DNA of 64,000 bases from Pseudomonas zanjanensis (GCF_014268745.2 NZ_JABWRB020000001.1:2046001-2110000), one strand, 5' to 3'. Positions 54,290-64,000 are shown, numbered from the stretch's first letter. Numbers and translations: made by a program. Notes: generated by a model from the sequence alone, not told the origin.

Positions 54290-56716
54290 CTAGAAATCCA
54301 CCGTCGCGGACAGCAGGTAGGTGCGCGGGGTCGACAGCGTCAGCCCAGGCTCACTGTCATCCGACGCACCGGCCGAACTCCAGTAGCGCTTGTCGGCCAC
54401 GTTTTCGATGTTGGCCCGCAGGGTGATGTTCTTCTCGTCGATCTTGAAGCCGTAGCGAGCGCCCACGTCGAAACGCGTCCAGGCATCGATTTCCTTGGTG
54501 TTGGACTGGTCCAGGTACTGCGCGCTGGAGTAGATGCCTCGGCTGGTCAATGTCAGGCCCTGTACCGTCGGCACGTCCCATTCGGCACCTAGATTGACGT
54601 TGTACTTGGGCGTGGCCGGTGCGCGGTTGCCATCGAAGGCGCCATTGGTGGTGTCGGTCAGTTCGCTGTCGATGAACATCACACCGCCGAGCAAACGGGT
54701 GCCCTTGAGCGGTTCACCGAACACGCTCAACTCCACGCCGGTGTTTTCGCGTTTGCCGTTGGGGCCGAAGACGCGAGTCGTGGCGTCGGTCGCGTAGGCC
54801 GGTTGCTTGATCCGGAACACCGCGGCGGTGACGGCGAACGGGCCGGCGTCGTACTTGGCGCCCACCTCGACCTGACGGCTGATGAACGGCGGAAAAATCT
54901 CATCCTCGTTCACCGAGGTCGACGGCGCGATCTTGCCCTGGCTCAGGCCTTCCATGTAGTTGGCATACAACGACAGCTTGTCTGTCGCCTTGAACAGGAT
55001 GCCGCCCGACGGCGAAACCTTCTCCTCATCGTAGGCGGTGTCGCCCTTGACGTTATTGGTCCAGTCGTCAACCTTCACCCGTTGCCAGCGAGCGCCGAGG
55101 GTCAGCAGCAAGCGGTCCTCGAACAGCCCCAGGGTGTCAGACAACGCCACGCCGCTGAAGCGGTTCTCGGTGTAGACCTTATCGTCCTGTCGCGTCGGGT
55201 TGCTCGGCGTTGGGGTCTGCACCGGGTCGTACAGGTTGCTGCGGCCGTTGGCGTAACGAGCGCCACCATTTTCGAAGTCCATGTAGAAATAGCTGGCCGC
55301 CAGGTTGACCTCATGGCTCACCGGACCGGTATGGAACCAGTTGCGCACCCCGGCCGTGGCCGTGCGGACATTTTCCTCCCGGGTAAAGTCACGGGGCTGG
55401 ACGGTGAAGTCACCCGCGTCATTGGTGACCGAAACGTTGTGCCGAAGGAAGTCGTGGTCACTTTTACGCGCGCCGACACCGCCGTACAGCATCACGGAAT
55501 CGCTGAGATCGAACTCAGCGTTCACGGTGCCGAAAGTGTCCTGGGTGCGCGCCTTGCTCCACCGCTGGGCGTAGTTGTCGCGCACATCGCTGGCGTGAGG
55601 GACCTGCGCGTTGGGGCCGACCTGCACACGTTCCTGGGGCGCGTCGGTGTTACGTTCGGTGTGGCCAATGTCGGTCGACAGTCGCAGGCGTTCCCCGCGA
55701 AAATCCAGGCCCAGCACCGCCATCTCGCGGTCCACGCTCTGGTGATCCCATTCGGTGTCGCCCGCCTGCTTCACGCCGTTGAAGCGGATACCGAACTTGT
55801 CCTCCTCACCAAAGCGCCGACCGACATCCACCGCCCCGCCCAACTGGTTATTGGAGGCGTAGCTGCCGGTAAATGAGGTGATGGGCTTGTCGGTGGCGCG
55901 CTTGGGCACCACGTTGATCCCGCCCCCCACGCTGCCCCGCGGCGAGACACCGTTGATGAGCTGGCTCGGACCCTTGAGGATATCGACGCGTTCGGCCATC
56001 TCCATATCGATGGTGTAGGTCGGCAGGATGCCGTAGAGGCCGTTGTAGGCGACATCGCTGTTGAACAGGCTGAACCCACGAATGGTGAACTGCTCGTAGC
56101 GCCCCCCCGCCGGGTTGGTGGCGCGGACCGAGGGGTCGCTGGCGATCAGGTCGCCCAGGGTCCGCGCCTGCTGGTTCTTGACCGTAGTGCTGGTGTAGGT
56201 GGTCATGCTGAACGGCGTTTCCATGAAATCCCGCGAGCCCAGCAAGCCTTGGGAACCGCGCCGTGCCACCTGGCCGCCGGCATACACCGGACTGTCCGTC
56301 GTCGCCGCCGCGGCGCCGAAAATCGAGGTGGGTGCCAGTTGCAGGCTGCCGCCTTCCGGCGCTGGCATCAGGATGTACGCCTGCTCCCCCACCGGCTGCA
56401 ATTGCAGGCCCGAGCCTCGCAACAGCCGGGCAAACCCCTCTTCCACATCAAACTCCCCCGAGAGCCCGGCGCTGTTGCGCCCGCTCACCAAGGCTGGGTC
56501 CACCGAGAGGTTGACCCCGGCCAGCCCGGCAAACCGGGTCAACGCCGCGCCAAGGCTGCCAGCCGGCACCTGGTAACTGCGCCGGGCGACTTCTTCGGCC
56601 CGGCTCGATGAGATGAAAAAAGGGCTGGCAACCAGGCTCAGCATGAGGCTCAGGTTCAACAGCGGACGCCAGCCGGCAAAGGCCGGGCGCAAACGCAAAG
56701 GTACAACTGCGGACAT
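54290..56716 (-). CDS. TonB-dependent siderophore receptor with N-terminal signalling domain
   Basis: 808 residues from the ATG at 56716; a longer frame to 56926 reads through the REPIN and is not used. After a signal peptide (...SSSRAEEVARRSYQ) comes the STN signalling domain (SYQVPAGSLGAALTRFAGLAG, then ARLLRGSGLQLQPVGEQAYIL), the plug with FMETPFSMTTYTSTTVKNQQ, and a beta-barrel ending in LLSATVDF. FpvA/FoxA-type ferri-siderophore receptors of this form signal to FecR. It lies downstream of fecR-like and fecI-like genes, completing a cell-surface signalling unit. Confidence 0.93.
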   Translation of the reverse strand: MSAVVPLRLRPAFAGWRPLLNLSLMLSLVASPFFISSSRAEEVARRSYQVPAGSLGAALTRFAGLAGVNLSVDPALVSGRNSAGLSGEFDVEEGFARLLRGSGLQLQPVGEQAYILMPAPEGGSLQLAPTSIFGAAAATTDSPVYAGGQVARRGSQGLLGSRDFMETPFSMTTYTSTTVKNQQARTLGDLIASDPSVRATNPAGGRYEQFTIRGFSLFNSDVAYNGLYGILPTYTIDMEMAERVDILKGPSQLINGVSPRGSVGGGINVVPKRATDKPITSFTGSYASNNQLGGAVDVGRRFGEEDKFGIRFNGVKQAGDTEWDHQSVDREMAVLGLDFRGERLRLSTDIGHTERNTDAPQERVQVGPNAQVPHASDVRDNYAQRWSKARTQDTFGTVNAEFDLSDSVMLYGGVGARKSDHDFLRHNVSVTNDAGDFTVQPRDFTREENVRTATAGVRNWFHTGPVSHEVNLAASYFYMDFENGGARYANGRSNLYDPVQTPTPSNPTRQDDKVYTENRFSGVALSDTLGLFEDRLLLTLGARWQRVKVDDWTNNVKGDTAYDEEKVSPSGGILFKATDKLSLYANYMEGLSQGKIAPSTSVNEDEIFPPFISRQVEVGAKYDAGPFAVTAAVFRIKQPAYATDATTRVFGPNGKRENTGVELSVFGEPLKGTRLLGGVMFIDSELTDTTNGAFDGNRAPATPKYNVNLGAEWDVPTVQGLTLTSRGIYSSAQYLDQSNTKEIDAWTRFDVGARYGFKIDEKNITLRANIENVADKRYWSSAGASDDSEPGLTLSTPRTYLLSATVDF

Positions 56717-56782
56717 TGGAAAGCGCTCTCGTTTTTGTTCAGTTGCCTTGAATGACAAACGAGACAAAAAAAGGGGACAGGC

Positions 56783-56925
56783 CTTGTGGCGAGGGGATTT
56801 ATCCCCGTTGGGCTGCGCAGCAGCCCCCAACCAGACCACTCGGTGTGCCATTAAGATCGAGGTCGTTGCTTTTGGGGCTGCTACGCAGCCCAACGGGGAT
56901 AAATCCCCTCGCCACAGGGGTATCA
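56783..56925. repeat. REPIN between the TonB receptor and anti-sigma genes
   Basis: TTGTGGCGAGGGGATTTATC (CCCGTTGGGCTGCGC) is answered by the inverse GCGCAGCCCAACGGGGATAA (ATCCCCTCGCCACA). It falls inside the fecR-receptor unit rather than at its end. Confidence 0.9.
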
Positions 56926-56951
56926 CTGCTGGTTTCTATTGCATATCGGCC

Positions 56952-57896
56952 TCAGGCCAGATTTTTGCGAAGCGTCAACGTCACCCAGTAACGAGTACGC
57001 ATGTGCACGTCCAACGGCAGGCTGGCGGCAAGCAGCGTGAGGATTCGATCAGTGTTGTCCAGGCGGAAGCTGCCAGTGATACGCAGCGGTTCCAGGGTTT
57101 CGTCCCAGCGCAAAACGCCAGGACGATAACGGTCCAGCTCCCGCAGGAAATGCCCCAGCGGCTGGTCCTGCGCAACCAGTACCCCGTCACGCCAACCCAG
57201 CTGGGCCGCGTCGAACGCCCGCACCGGCCCCGCGCCTGAGGCCTGGAAGTTGACCTGCTGGCCCCCTTCCAAGCTCAGCGAAGGCCCGCGCAAGGGTTGC
57301 AGTTGCGCCGAGCCGCTAAGCACCGACACCCGGCAGTCGCCCTCACCCAAGTGCAGGCAGACTTCGCCACGATTGAGGGTGATGAGCCCATAGGGGGACT
57401 GAACGGACAGCGGCGTGCTCCCGGCGAGCTTGAGGGCCATCTCCCCGCGCACCAACACCAGGCGCCGAGCGTTGAGATCCAGGTCGACGGCACTGTCGGT
57501 GTTCAGTTGCAGCGCACTGCCATCGACCAACGTCCAGCGCCGTTGCTCCCCCGTGGCGGTGTGCAAGTCGGCGCGCCAGACCTCCAACGGCAGCTCTCGC
57601 CCCAACAGCCAGGCAGCCGGGACCAATGCAGCGACGCCCAATGCACGCTTGAGCACCGCGCGCCGGGCCAGCGCCGGACGGTCCAGGGTTGCCATGCCCA
57701 GGGAGGCTGGCACCCCGGCAAAGCGCTGGCGCAATCGCTGGGCCTTCTGCCAGGCCGCCTCGTGGTGAGCGCTGCTGTCGCGCCAGCGTTGCAGGGCCGC
57801 CGAGTCGAACGTATCGCCGTCGAATTCCATCAGGGTCAACCAGCGGGCAGCCGCCCGTGCCGCTTCACGGGCCTCGGGTGATGGCGTCGACGACAT
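56952..57896 (-). CDS. FecR-like anti-sigma factor
   Basis: 314 residues from the ATG at 57896, which overlaps the sigma factor's stop. The N-terminal ~85 residues are the cytoplasmic anti-sigma part (EAREAARAAARWLTLMEFDG). A transmembrane segment follows near residues 88-105, and the periplasmic FecR domain has QRRWTLVDGSALQLNTDSAVDL and LVRGEMALKLAGSTPLSV. It transmits the receptor's STN signal to the sigma factor. Confidence 0.9.
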   Translation of the reverse strand: MSSTPSPEAREAARAAARWLTLMEFDGDTFDSAALQRWRDSSAHHEAAWQKAQRLRQRFAGVPASLGMATLDRPALARRAVLKRALGVAALVPAAWLLGRELPLEVWRADLHTATGEQRRWTLVDGSALQLNTDSAVDLDLNARRLVLVRGEMALKLAGSTPLSVQSPYGLITLNRGEVCLHLGEGDCRVSVLSGSAQLQPLRGPSLSLEGGQQVNFQASGAGPVRAFDAAQLGWRDGVLVAQDQPLGHFLRELDRYRPGVLRWDETLEPLRITGSFRLDNTDRILTLLAASLPLDVHMRTRYWVTLTLRKNLA

Positions 57897-58405
57897 CAGA
57901 AGTCCACCAACAGGCAGTGCTCGTAGGCCTGGGCCATGTAGCGCTTCACGGTGCGCTCGGAGACTTGCAGGCGCTCGGCGATCTCGCGATAACCCAGGCC
58001 TTCGAGCTGACTCCATAAAAAAGCCCGCCGCACCAAGGGCGGCAGGCCATCGAGCAATTCGTCCAGGGCTTGCAGGGTTTCCAGCAGCAGCCAACGCTGT
58101 TCCGGCGACGGCGCGCAGGCTTCAGGCAGGTTCGCCAACGCGTCGAGGTACGCCTGCTCCAGGTTGCGTCGGGTGTAGAAGTTGCTCAGCAGGCGCTTGC
58201 CGACAGTCAGCAGGTAAGCCCGGGGTTCTTGCAGGTCAGCCAATGGCTGGGCGCTGGAAAGCACCCGCAGGAAGGTATCCTGGCGCAGGTCCGCCGCATC
58301 CCAGGCATTGCCCATGCGCCGTCGCAACCAGCCTTCCAGCCAACTCCCGTGGTCACGGTACAACGCATGGAGGGATTGCTCCGTCGGCGTAACTGCATCA
58401 CACAT
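57896..58405 (-). CDS. ECF sigma factor, FecI-like
   Basis: About 169 residues; an ATG at 58423 would add six. Region 2 is in DAADLRQDTFLRVLSS, and region 4 in GLGYREIAERLQVSERTVKRYMAQAYEHC, typical of the iron-starvation group. Its stop overlaps the FecR start (ATGA), so the pair is coupled. It would direct transcription of the receptor gene. A Fur-like AT-rich box lies upstream. Confidence 0.92.
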   Translation of the reverse strand: MCDAVTPTEQSLHALYRDHGSWLEGWLRRRMGNAWDAADLRQDTFLRVLSSAQPLADLQEPRAYLLTVGKRLLSNFYTRRNLEQAYLDALANLPEACAPSPEQRWLLLETLQALDELLDGLPPLVRRAFLWSQLEGLGYREIAERLQVSERTVKRYMAQAYEHCLLVDF

Positions 58406-58430
58406 GTCCAGAAGCCTGCGCAAGGTCTTA

Positions 58431-58453
58431 AATGAGACTGATTCTAATTAATG
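58431..58453. promoter_or_regulatory. Candidate Fur box upstream of the FecI-like gene
   Basis: AATGAGACTGATTCTAATTA(ATG) approximates three to four NATWAT-like hexamers of the Fur consensus. It lies about 30 bp before the sigma-factor start, as in other iron-starvation sigma genes. Weak match; Fur control is expected from function. Confidence 0.5.
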
Positions 58454-58504
58454 TTCGCGCATGAATCCAAGTTGTTTATGCAAAGTGTGTCTAAAAGGGG
58501 ATTG

Positions 58505-58605
58505 TTGGGGCTGCTACGCAGCCCAGCGGGAGCAAGCTCCCTGCCACAGGGGAATTCAGGAACACCCTGCCCTGTGGGAGTTTTTGTGGGAGCAGGCAGG
58601 TCTTT
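58505..58605. repeat. REP-like palindromes
   Basis: GGGGCTGCTACGCAGCCCAG and GCGGGAGCAAGCTCCCTGCC (ACAGG), then CCCTGTGGGAGTTTTTGTGG, form REP remnants in the gap between the sigma gene and the SnoaL-like gene. Confidence 0.8.
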
Positions 58606-58620
58606 TGCGAGCCAGTGTCA

Positions 58621-59142
58621 TCAGTGACTGGCATGCAACGTCTTCGGCACTTCCGGCATGGCCGAAGAGTGGTGGTTGATGATCTTCCACTGGCCATCGA
58701 GGCGCTCGTAAAGAAAGGTGTAGCGCGCCTGGACTTCGCGCTTGGAACCATCGGCCTGGGTCAAGGTGAAGGTATAGACGCCGCTGTCCATCGCCGCGTC
58801 AGGCCCCAGGTGACGGATCTCGCGGTAGTTGATTTGCCCCACCGGCTTGCCCGCCAGGAAGTGCTCGAAGTAATCCTGGATCAGCGCCGGCGTATTGCGC
58901 ACCTTGTTGGAAACGGTCGGTTGCAAAATCGCATCCGGGGCATAGAGACCGGTCACGGCAGTGGCGCTACCGGTTTGCAGCGCGGCGTTCCAGCGGTCGA
59001 ACAGTGCGGCGATTTCTCGATCATTCACGTTCTTGGGCTGTTCGGCCACGGTGCGATACACGTAGGGTGTGGCCTCGACAGCCTGGACAAGCGGCGCGGT
59101 CAGCAGGAAAAAAGCAGCGATGGCACAGGTTTTCATTTTCAT
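58621..59142 (-). CDS. SgcJ/EcaC-type SnoaL-like secreted protein
   Basis: 173 residues from the ATG at 59142, with AAGGAG upstream. A signal peptide (MKMKTCAIAAFFLLTAPLVQA-VEA) leads into an NTF2-like domain: REIAALFDRWNAALQTGSATAVTGLYAPDAILQPT, then the SGVYTFTL and LYERLDGQWKIINHHSS segments. SgcJ/EcaC members act on small molecules or as epimerase-like proteins. A periplasmic location is likely. It is divergent from the sensor kinase gene, whose regulator may control it. Confidence 0.82.
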   Translation of the reverse strand: MKMKTCAIAAFFLLTAPLVQAVEATPYVYRTVAEQPKNVNDREIAALFDRWNAALQTGSATAVTGLYAPDAILQPTVSNKVRNTPALIQDYFEHFLAGKPVGQINYREIRHLGPDAAMDSGVYTFTLTQADGSKREVQARYTFLYERLDGQWKIINHHSSAMPEVPKTLHASH

Positions 59143-59313
59143 CAGAAGGCTCCTTTGGGTTTCAATGAGCCCACTTTGCCGGCCTTCCCCACCTTCGCCA
59201 TCGGCCAACCGGTGCCAATCGCCTATGCCATTCGGCAGATAGGCCCGTTGCCGGTGACACGTTTTAATGGCGCCACCGCGAACCGTCCGATCTTTTTCAC
59301 GCTGGAGTTCCCC

Positions 59314-60498
59314 ATGCAAAGCCCACCCCATGATCCCGGCAGTGCCCTGGCCATCCGCAGTCAGTATCGCCAGTCGCAAAGCCGCGCCGCGCGCCTGGGG
59401 CTGTTGCTGGGCACCGGCCATGAACTGATGCAGTTGCCGCTGCCGGCCATGCGTCAGCGGGCACTGCAACGGGCGTGCGCGTTCATGGCGATGGACCACG
59501 GCCTGCTGCTGGAGTGGGCACCGGATAACACGTTGCGCACCCTCGCCAGCCACGGCAGCGTGGAACGCGTCGACCTGCTCGCCAAGCTGGCCCAGCCGCA
59601 GACACCCGGCCCGCACTGGCTCGAATCCCCCGGCAGCACCCTGCCCCAGGTCCTGCGGATTCCATTGCGGACCTCCGATGGCGTGACGTTCGGGGCCTTA
59701 CTGCTGGGCAACAGCGTCGCCCTCGGCGCGCCAGACAACGAAGACATCGAGTCGCTGCAATTGCTGGCGACGCTGTTGGCGGCGCATCTGGAAAACAGTC
59801 GCCTGGTCGAAGCCCTGCAAGCCCGCGAGCGGACCATGTCCGAGTTGGTCCACCGCTTGTTCAGCGCCCAGGAAGACGAACGCAAGCGCGTGGCCTACGA
59901 CCTGCACGACGGCCTGGCGCAAAACCTGGCCGGGTTGCACCAGCGTTTGCAGGGTTTCGCTGGTCGCTGTCCATCCCTGCCACCGGCGCTGGCGAGCGAG
60001 TTGCAGGCCATCCTCGACCTGGCCCAGGGCTGCGTCGGCGAGGGGCGGCAGTTGATCGGGGGCCTGCGCCCTCACGTGCTGGATGATTTCGGCCTGTACA
60101 AAGCCGTCGACAAGGAAGCCGATCGCCTGCGCGACGCGGGCCTGAGCGTAAGCTGGGCCGAACACAGCAGCGCGCGTCTGCCGGGCAATTCCGAGATCGC
60201 TCTGTTTCGCATCGCCCAGGAGGGTATCAACAACATCCTCAAGCACGCCCAGGCCAGCCATGTGCACTTGGGGCTGGCGGTGAAAGATGGCCACGCGTGC
60301 CTGCGAGTAGAAGACGATGGGCGTGGCTTTGCCCTGGAACAACCCGTCGAGACCAACGGCAGCTGCCACCTGGGGTTGGCCGCCATGCAGGAGCGCGCCA
60401 ACTTGCTGGGCGGCCATCTAGCCTGTTGCAGCCAACCCGGCGGTGGCACTCGCTTGCTCGCCAGCGTGCCGCTACCGTCCCCCGGAGTACAGCCATGA
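59314..60498 (+). CDS. NarL-type sensor histidine kinase
   Basis: 394 residues from the ATG with CTGGAG upstream. The N-terminal ~180 residues lack membrane helices and look like a GAF sensor ([15 protein letters not shown]...[18 protein letters not shown]). HisKA_3 follows: [20 protein letters not shown], with H198, and the ATPase is [18 protein letters not shown], then DDGRGF and [14 protein letters not shown]. The protein is cytoplasmic. It overlaps the downstream LuxR-type regulator (ATGA). Confidence 0.9.
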   Translation: MQSPPHDPGSALAIRSQYRQSQSRAARLGLLLGTGHELMQLPLPAMRQRALQRACAFMAMDHGLLLEWAPDNTLRTLASHGSVERVDLLAKLAQPQTPGPHWLESPGSTLPQVLRIPLRTSDGVTFGALLLGNSVALGAPDNEDIESLQLLATLLAAHLENSRLVEALQARERTMSELVHRLFSAQEDERKRVAYDLHDGLAQNLAGLHQRLQGFAGRCPSLPPALASELQAILDLAQGCVGEGRQLIGGLRPHVLDDFGLYKAVDKEADRLRDAGLSVSWAEHSSARLPGNSEIALFRIAQEGINNILKHAQASHVHLGLAVKDGHACLRVEDDGRGFALEQPVETNGSCHLGLAAMQERANLLGGHLACCSQPGGGTRLLASVPLPSPGVQP

Positions 60499-61163
60499 AC
60501 CGCCCTTTGCGCCTGCTGCTGGCCGATGACCACGAAGTGACCCGCACCGGTTTTATCAGCATGCTCGCCGACAGCCCAGGATTTGAAGTCGTCGGCGAAG
60601 CCCGGGACGGCCAGGAAGCCCTCGACCTATGCGAGCGGCTACAACCGGATATCGCAATTCTCGACATCCGCATGCCGGTCCTCAACGGTTTGGGCGCGGC
60701 GCGAATCCTTCAGCAGCGCCAGCCCGGGGTCAAAGTGGTGATCTTCACCATGGACGACAGCCCCGACCATCTCGAAGCCGCCATTGGTGCGGGTGCGGTC
60801 GGCTACCTGCTCAAGGATGCCAGTCGCGATGAAATGCTCGATGCCCTCAAGCGGGTTGCCCAAGGGGACGAGGCGCTGAACAGCTCGGTCAGCGCGCGCC
60901 TGCTGCGCCGCATGGCCGAGCGCGGTGCCGGTAACGCCCCACAGGTCCAGGCCCTGACCGCCCGCGAGCGCCAGGTATTGGGGCTGGTGGCCAGCGGTTT
61001 CAGCAATCGTGAAATCGGTGAAAAACTGGGCATCGCGCCCGGCACCGCCAAGGCCCATGTCGAGCGCGTCATCGGCAAGCTGGGCGCCGCCGACCGAACC
61101 CAGGCCGCCGTGCGCGGCGTGGCCCTGGGATTGGTGGCGCAACCCGCCGGGCAATGGCCATGA
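60495..61163 (+). CDS. NarL/FixJ-type response regulator (LuxR HTH)
   Basis: 222 residues from the ATG at 60495. The receiver has [15 protein letters not shown] and the phosphorylated Asp in [14 protein letters not shown]. The C-terminal LuxR helix-turn-helix is [43 protein letters not shown]. It is the partner of the overlapping kinase. Possible targets are the divergent SnoaL-like gene and the operon itself. Confidence 0.92.
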   Translation: MNRPLRLLLADDHEVTRTGFISMLADSPGFEVVGEARDGQEALDLCERLQPDIAILDIRMPVLNGLGAARILQQRQPGVKVVIFTMDDSPDHLEAAIGAGAVGYLLKDASRDEMLDALKRVAQGDEALNSSVSARLLRRMAERGAGNAPQVQALTARERQVLGLVASGFSNREIGEKLGIAPGTAKAHVERVIGKLGAADRTQAAVRGVALGLVAQPAGQWP

Positions 61164-63472
61164 GGTTTCTCGCCGCCCGCCGCTGGGCCGACCTGCCATT
61201 GCGGGGCAAGGCCCTGGTGGTGATTTCCCTGCCCCTGGTGGTGCTGTTGCTGTCGCTGGTGCTGATCTATATCACTGAACGCCAGACCGCACGGGCCGAA
61301 GAAGATGTACGCCGGGTGCTGCTGGTCCAGGGTGATATCCAGACGGTCCATACCCTGCTGGCCGAGGCCGCGGCCAGCGTGCGCGGTTACCTGCTGACCC
61401 GGCGCGAAGATTTCCTGCCCAGCTACGAACAGGCCACTCCGCTGATCCAGGCTGCCTTGCAGCGCCTGGACCAGAACATTCGCGATGCCAGGATGCGCGA
61501 GCACCTCAAGACCATCACCCCGCTGATCGCCGACAAGCTCGACGGCTTGGTCGCCTTGCGCAACGGCAAGCGCGACGACCCCGAGGCCATCACCGCGATC
61601 CTGATCGAAAACAAGCAGGTGCTGGACGTACTGCGCGAGCAGATCAGCGCCATGCGCATACGCGAGGATGGCCTGCTGGCCGAGCGCAGCGCCGCCGCCT
61701 CGGCCACGCGCATGCGGCTGTTGTTCGCCACGTTGCTGGCGGCGGTGTGCGGGTTGCTGGGGGCCATCGTTGCGGTGCTGTTTCTGTCCAAGGGCATCGT
61801 CGCCCGGGTCCAGCAGGTGCAAGGCAACGCCCAGCGCCTGGCCTTGGGCCAACCGTTGTTGCCACAACCGCCGGAGCAGGACGAAATCGGCCAACTCGGC
61901 ACGCGCCTGGTGGAGGCCGGGCAGTTGCTCGCCGAACGCGAGCGGGCCCTGCGCGATAACGAAGAACGCTTGCGGCTGATCATCGACGGGGTGAAGGACT
62001 ATGGGATCTTCGCCCTGGATGCCCAAGGCTACGTCACCACCTGGAACGCTGGCGCGCAGCGGATCAAAGGCTACACCGAGCAGGAAATCCTCGGCCAGCA
62101 TTTCTCCCTGTTCTACTTGCCCGAGGAATGCCCGGCGCACCCGGACCTGGCCCTGCGCGAAGCCACCCGCGACGGCCACTACATGGAAGAAGGCTGGCGT
62201 TGTCGCAAGGACGGCAGCCGCTTCTGGGCCAGCGTGGTCATCACTGCCCAATACGATGCCACGGGCGCGTTGCGCGGTTTTTCCAAGATCACCCGCGACA
62301 TCACCGACCGACGCGCCGCCGAAATCGCCTTGCGCACCGCCCGCGAGGAAGCGGAAAGCGCCAGCCGGGCCAAGAGCGAGTTCCTGTCGCGCATGAGCCA
62401 CGAACTACGCACGCCCTTGAACGCCATCCTCGGTTTCGCGCAACTGCTGGACATGGATTCCACCGCCGGTCAACGCCCCCAGGTCAGCCACATCCTGCGG
62501 GCCGGCCAGCACTTGCTGGCGTTGATCAACGAGGTGCTGGACATCGCCCGGATCGAGGCCGGGCGCCTGCCCTTGAACATCGAACCGATCGCCCTGGCGA
62601 CGGTGCTGCACGAAGCCTTGACGCTGGTTTCACCCATGGCCGCCGACGCCGGAATCCACTTGGTCGACCTACCCGCACTGCCCGACGACAGCGGTGTGCT
62701 TGCCGACCGCCAGCGCCTGGTACAGGTGTTGCTCAATTTGTTGTCCAACGCCATCAAGTACAACCGACCCGGCGGCGAGGTGCGCATCGAAGTGAGCGTC
62801 CAGCCCCATCAGGTGAGCATCGCCGTCCACGATACCGGCCATGGCATCGCCCCGGAACAGCTGGGCCAACTGTTCAAACCCTTCGAACGCCTGGGCGCCG
62901 ATCCGCAGGTCGAAGGCACCGGACTTGGCTTGTCCTTGAGCAAGAACCTGCTGGAGATGATGCAGGGCAACCTGCAGGTCCACAGTGAGCCCGGGCACGG
63001 CTGTTGCTTTACCCTGCAACTGCCCGCCACCCAGGTGATCGGCACGCACTTGCCACCCATCGCCGCCTTGGCCGTGACGCGCGCCCCCGTGGACTATCAC
63101 GGCAAAATCCTCTGCATCGAAGACAACCTGTCGAGCCTCGCATTGATCGAGACCCTGATGCAGCGTCGGCCCGGCATCCAGTTATTGTCGAGCATGCAAG
63201 GCCAGATGGGCCTGGACCTGGCCCGCCAGCACAGCCCGCAACTGATCCTGCTGGACGTCACCCTGCCGGACCTGGAAGGCCTGGAAGTTCTGCGGCGCCT
63301 GCGCCAGTCCCCGGCCACTGCCGCCACGCCCGTGCTGATGATCACCGCCGATGCCAGCGACCTGACCCATCGTGCCCTGCGTGACGCCGGGGCCACGGCG
63401 ATCCTGACCAAACCTATCCATATCCAGGCCTTCCTCGGCCACCTCGAACACTATCTACCGGAGCCCGCATGA
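61160..63472 (+). CDS. CHASE3-PAS hybrid sensor histidine kinase
   Basis: About 770 residues; the ATG at 61160 overlaps the upstream TGA, and 61154 is also possible. Two membrane helices ([20 protein letters not shown] and [21 protein letters not shown]) bracket a CHASE3-like periplasmic helical domain. PAS ([29 protein letters not shown]) and HisKA with H414 ([20 protein letters not shown]) follow, then HATPase ([18 protein letters not shown]) and a receiver with D699 ([16 protein letters not shown]). It could feed the receiver encoded next. Confidence 0.9.
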   Translation: MRFLAARRWADLPLRGKALVVISLPLVVLLLSLVLIYITERQTARAEEDVRRVLLVQGDIQTVHTLLAEAAASVRGYLLTRREDFLPSYEQATPLIQAALQRLDQNIRDARMREHLKTITPLIADKLDGLVALRNGKRDDPEAITAILIENKQVLDVLREQISAMRIREDGLLAERSAAASATRMRLLFATLLAAVCGLLGAIVAVLFLSKGIVARVQQVQGNAQRLALGQPLLPQPPEQDEIGQLGTRLVEAGQLLAERERALRDNEERLRLIIDGVKDYGIFALDAQGYVTTWNAGAQRIKGYTEQEILGQHFSLFYLPEECPAHPDLALREATRDGHYMEEGWRCRKDGSRFWASVVITAQYDATGALRGFSKITRDITDRRAAEIALRTAREEAESASRAKSEFLSRMSHELRTPLNAILGFAQLLDMDSTAGQRPQVSHILRAGQHLLALINEVLDIARIEAGRLPLNIEPIALATVLHEALTLVSPMAADAGIHLVDLPALPDDSGVLADRQRLVQVLLNLLSNAIKYNRPGGEVRIEVSVQPHQVSIAVHDTGHGIAPEQLGQLFKPFERLGADPQVEGTGLGLSLSKNLLEMMQGNLQVHSEPGHGCCFTLQLPATQVIGTHLPPIAALAVTRAPVDYHGKILCIEDNLSSLALIETLMQRRPGIQLLSSMQGQMGLDLARQHSPQLILLDVTLPDLEGLEVLRRLRQSPATAATPVLMITADASDLTHRALRDAGATAILTKPIHIQAFLGHLEHYLPEPA

Positions 63473-63936
63473 ATCGCGACTTGCGCATTCTGATCGTCGA
63501 CGATCAGCGCCCCAACCTGGACCTGATGGAGCAACTGCTGGCCCGCGAAGGGTTGCACAACGTGCTGAGCAGCACCGAACCGTTGCGCACGCTGGACCTG
63601 TTCAACAGCTTCGAGCCGGATCTGGTCATCCTCGACCTGCACATGCCGGCGTTCGACGGATTTGCCGTGCTGGAGCAACTGAACCGGCGCATCCCGGCCA
63701 ACGATTACCTGCCGATCCTGGTCCTCACCGCCGACGCGACCCGTGACACCCGCCTGCGGGCCCTGGCCCTCGGTGCCCGGGATTTCATCAGCAAACCCCT
63801 GGATGCGCTGGAAACCATGCTGCGCATCTGGAACCTGCTGGAAACCCGCGCGCTCTATAAAGCGTTGCGCGAGTTGATCCCGTCCCAGCAGATCGAACTG
63901 TTGCGCCAGCACCGTCCCGCCGCCGACCCGGCCTAG
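63469..63936 (+). CDS. Single-domain response regulator
   Basis: A 155-residue receiver with D56 in LVILDLHMPAFDGFAVL, the DDQ acidic pocket at the start (ILIVDDQRPNL), and the Lys loop in DFISKPLDALE. A short C-terminal tail (ALYKALRELIPSQQIELLRQ) is helical, without a DNA-binding or enzymatic domain. It overlaps the hybrid kinase stop (ATGA), so it is co-translated and could relay phosphate elsewhere. Confidence 0.9.
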   Translation: MNRDLRILIVDDQRPNLDLMEQLLAREGLHNVLSSTEPLRTLDLFNSFEPDLVILDLHMPAFDGFAVLEQLNRRIPANDYLPILVLTADATRDTRLRALALGARDFISKPLDALETMLRIWNLLETRALYKALRELIPSQQIELLRQHRPAADPA

Positions 63937-63968
63937 CCTGGCGGCCGTTTCAGCGAGGCCATCGAAGC

Positions 63969-64000
63969 ATGGGAATCACCGAACGAACATCGGCAAACGG
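63969..64000 (+). CDS. Possible start of a following gene (cut by window edge)
   Basis: An ATG at 63969 opens a frame (MGITERTSAN) to the window end, 32 bp after the receiver gene. It has no clear ribosome site. It could be the next member of the signalling operon. Confidence 0.25.
   Translation, partial: MGITERTSAN

Overview
The window looks like chromosomal DNA of a fluorescent-group Pseudomonas. It is GC-rich. It carries many copies of the Pseudomonas REP/REPIN palindromes (cores such as TGTGGGAGCGAGCTTGCTCGCGA), OprD-type and TonB/FecIR-type outer-membrane systems, and many LysR, AraC and TetR regulators. No rRNA, tRNA or CRISPR array was seen. One insertion sequence (IS110 family) is present, and it sits inside a REP palindrome.

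Layout. 0-2 kb: a cupin dioxygenase-like gene and an MFS transporter (cut by the window edge), divergent from an AraC regulator. 2-6.9 kb: a thiol/electrophile-stress-like regulon (TetR, OsmC-like, SDR, DsbA-like, thioredoxin-like; and, facing it, an old-yellow-enzyme homologue with an AhpD-like protein). Both outer promoters carry the same CTACC-N8-GGTAG dyad. 7.1-12.4 kb: a pstSCAB phosphate uptake operon without phoU, continuing into a Fic-like gene with a degenerate motif and an HAD-like phosphatase. 12.5-13.9 kb: an AT-rich patch with a lipoprotein gene. 13.9-17.3 kb: a two-gene module in which a small protein with a ubiquitin-like C-terminal pattern ending in Gly-Gly precedes a giant DUF4132/DUF7737 protein; this is the strongest candidate for an undescribed system here. 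17.3-28.4 kb: assorted metabolism and regulation (LhgO-like FAD oxidase, MarR, P-loop kinase, SDRs, EamA, LysR, TetR with a double operator, saccharopine-dehydrogenase-like, XAC2610-like secreted protein, LysE, methyltransferase, histidine phosphatase).

28.6-33.5 kb: an OprD porin, then two close LysR paralogues bracketing a DUF1445 hydro-lyase and an NTF2-like gene. 33.7-37.4 kb: a tightly packed GNAT / MFS / fatty-acid desaturase / PF10118 diiron protein operon that resembles a small lipid-product pathway. 37.5-39.8 kb: UDP-glucose dehydrogenase and an HPP membrane protein. 39.9-49.8 kb: branched-chain acyl-CoA catabolism. A valine-type pair (HIBYL-CoA hydrolase, acyl-CoA dehydrogenase) converges on an isoleucine-type five-gene operon (hydratase, dehydrogenase, thiolase, SDR, acyl-CoA synthetase) with an AraC regulator; a 570-bp REPIN array lies between them.

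49.8-54.3 kb: phosphatidylserine synthase, TetR, DUF1348, the IS110 element and a small Cys-rich protein. 54.3-58.4 kb: a FecI/FecR/TonB-receptor iron signalling unit. 58.6-63.9 kb: a SnoaL-like secreted protein and a four-gene overlapping signalling operon (NarL-type kinase and regulator, CHASE3 hybrid kinase, single-domain receiver). Family names are from motif recognition by eye; no database search was run.
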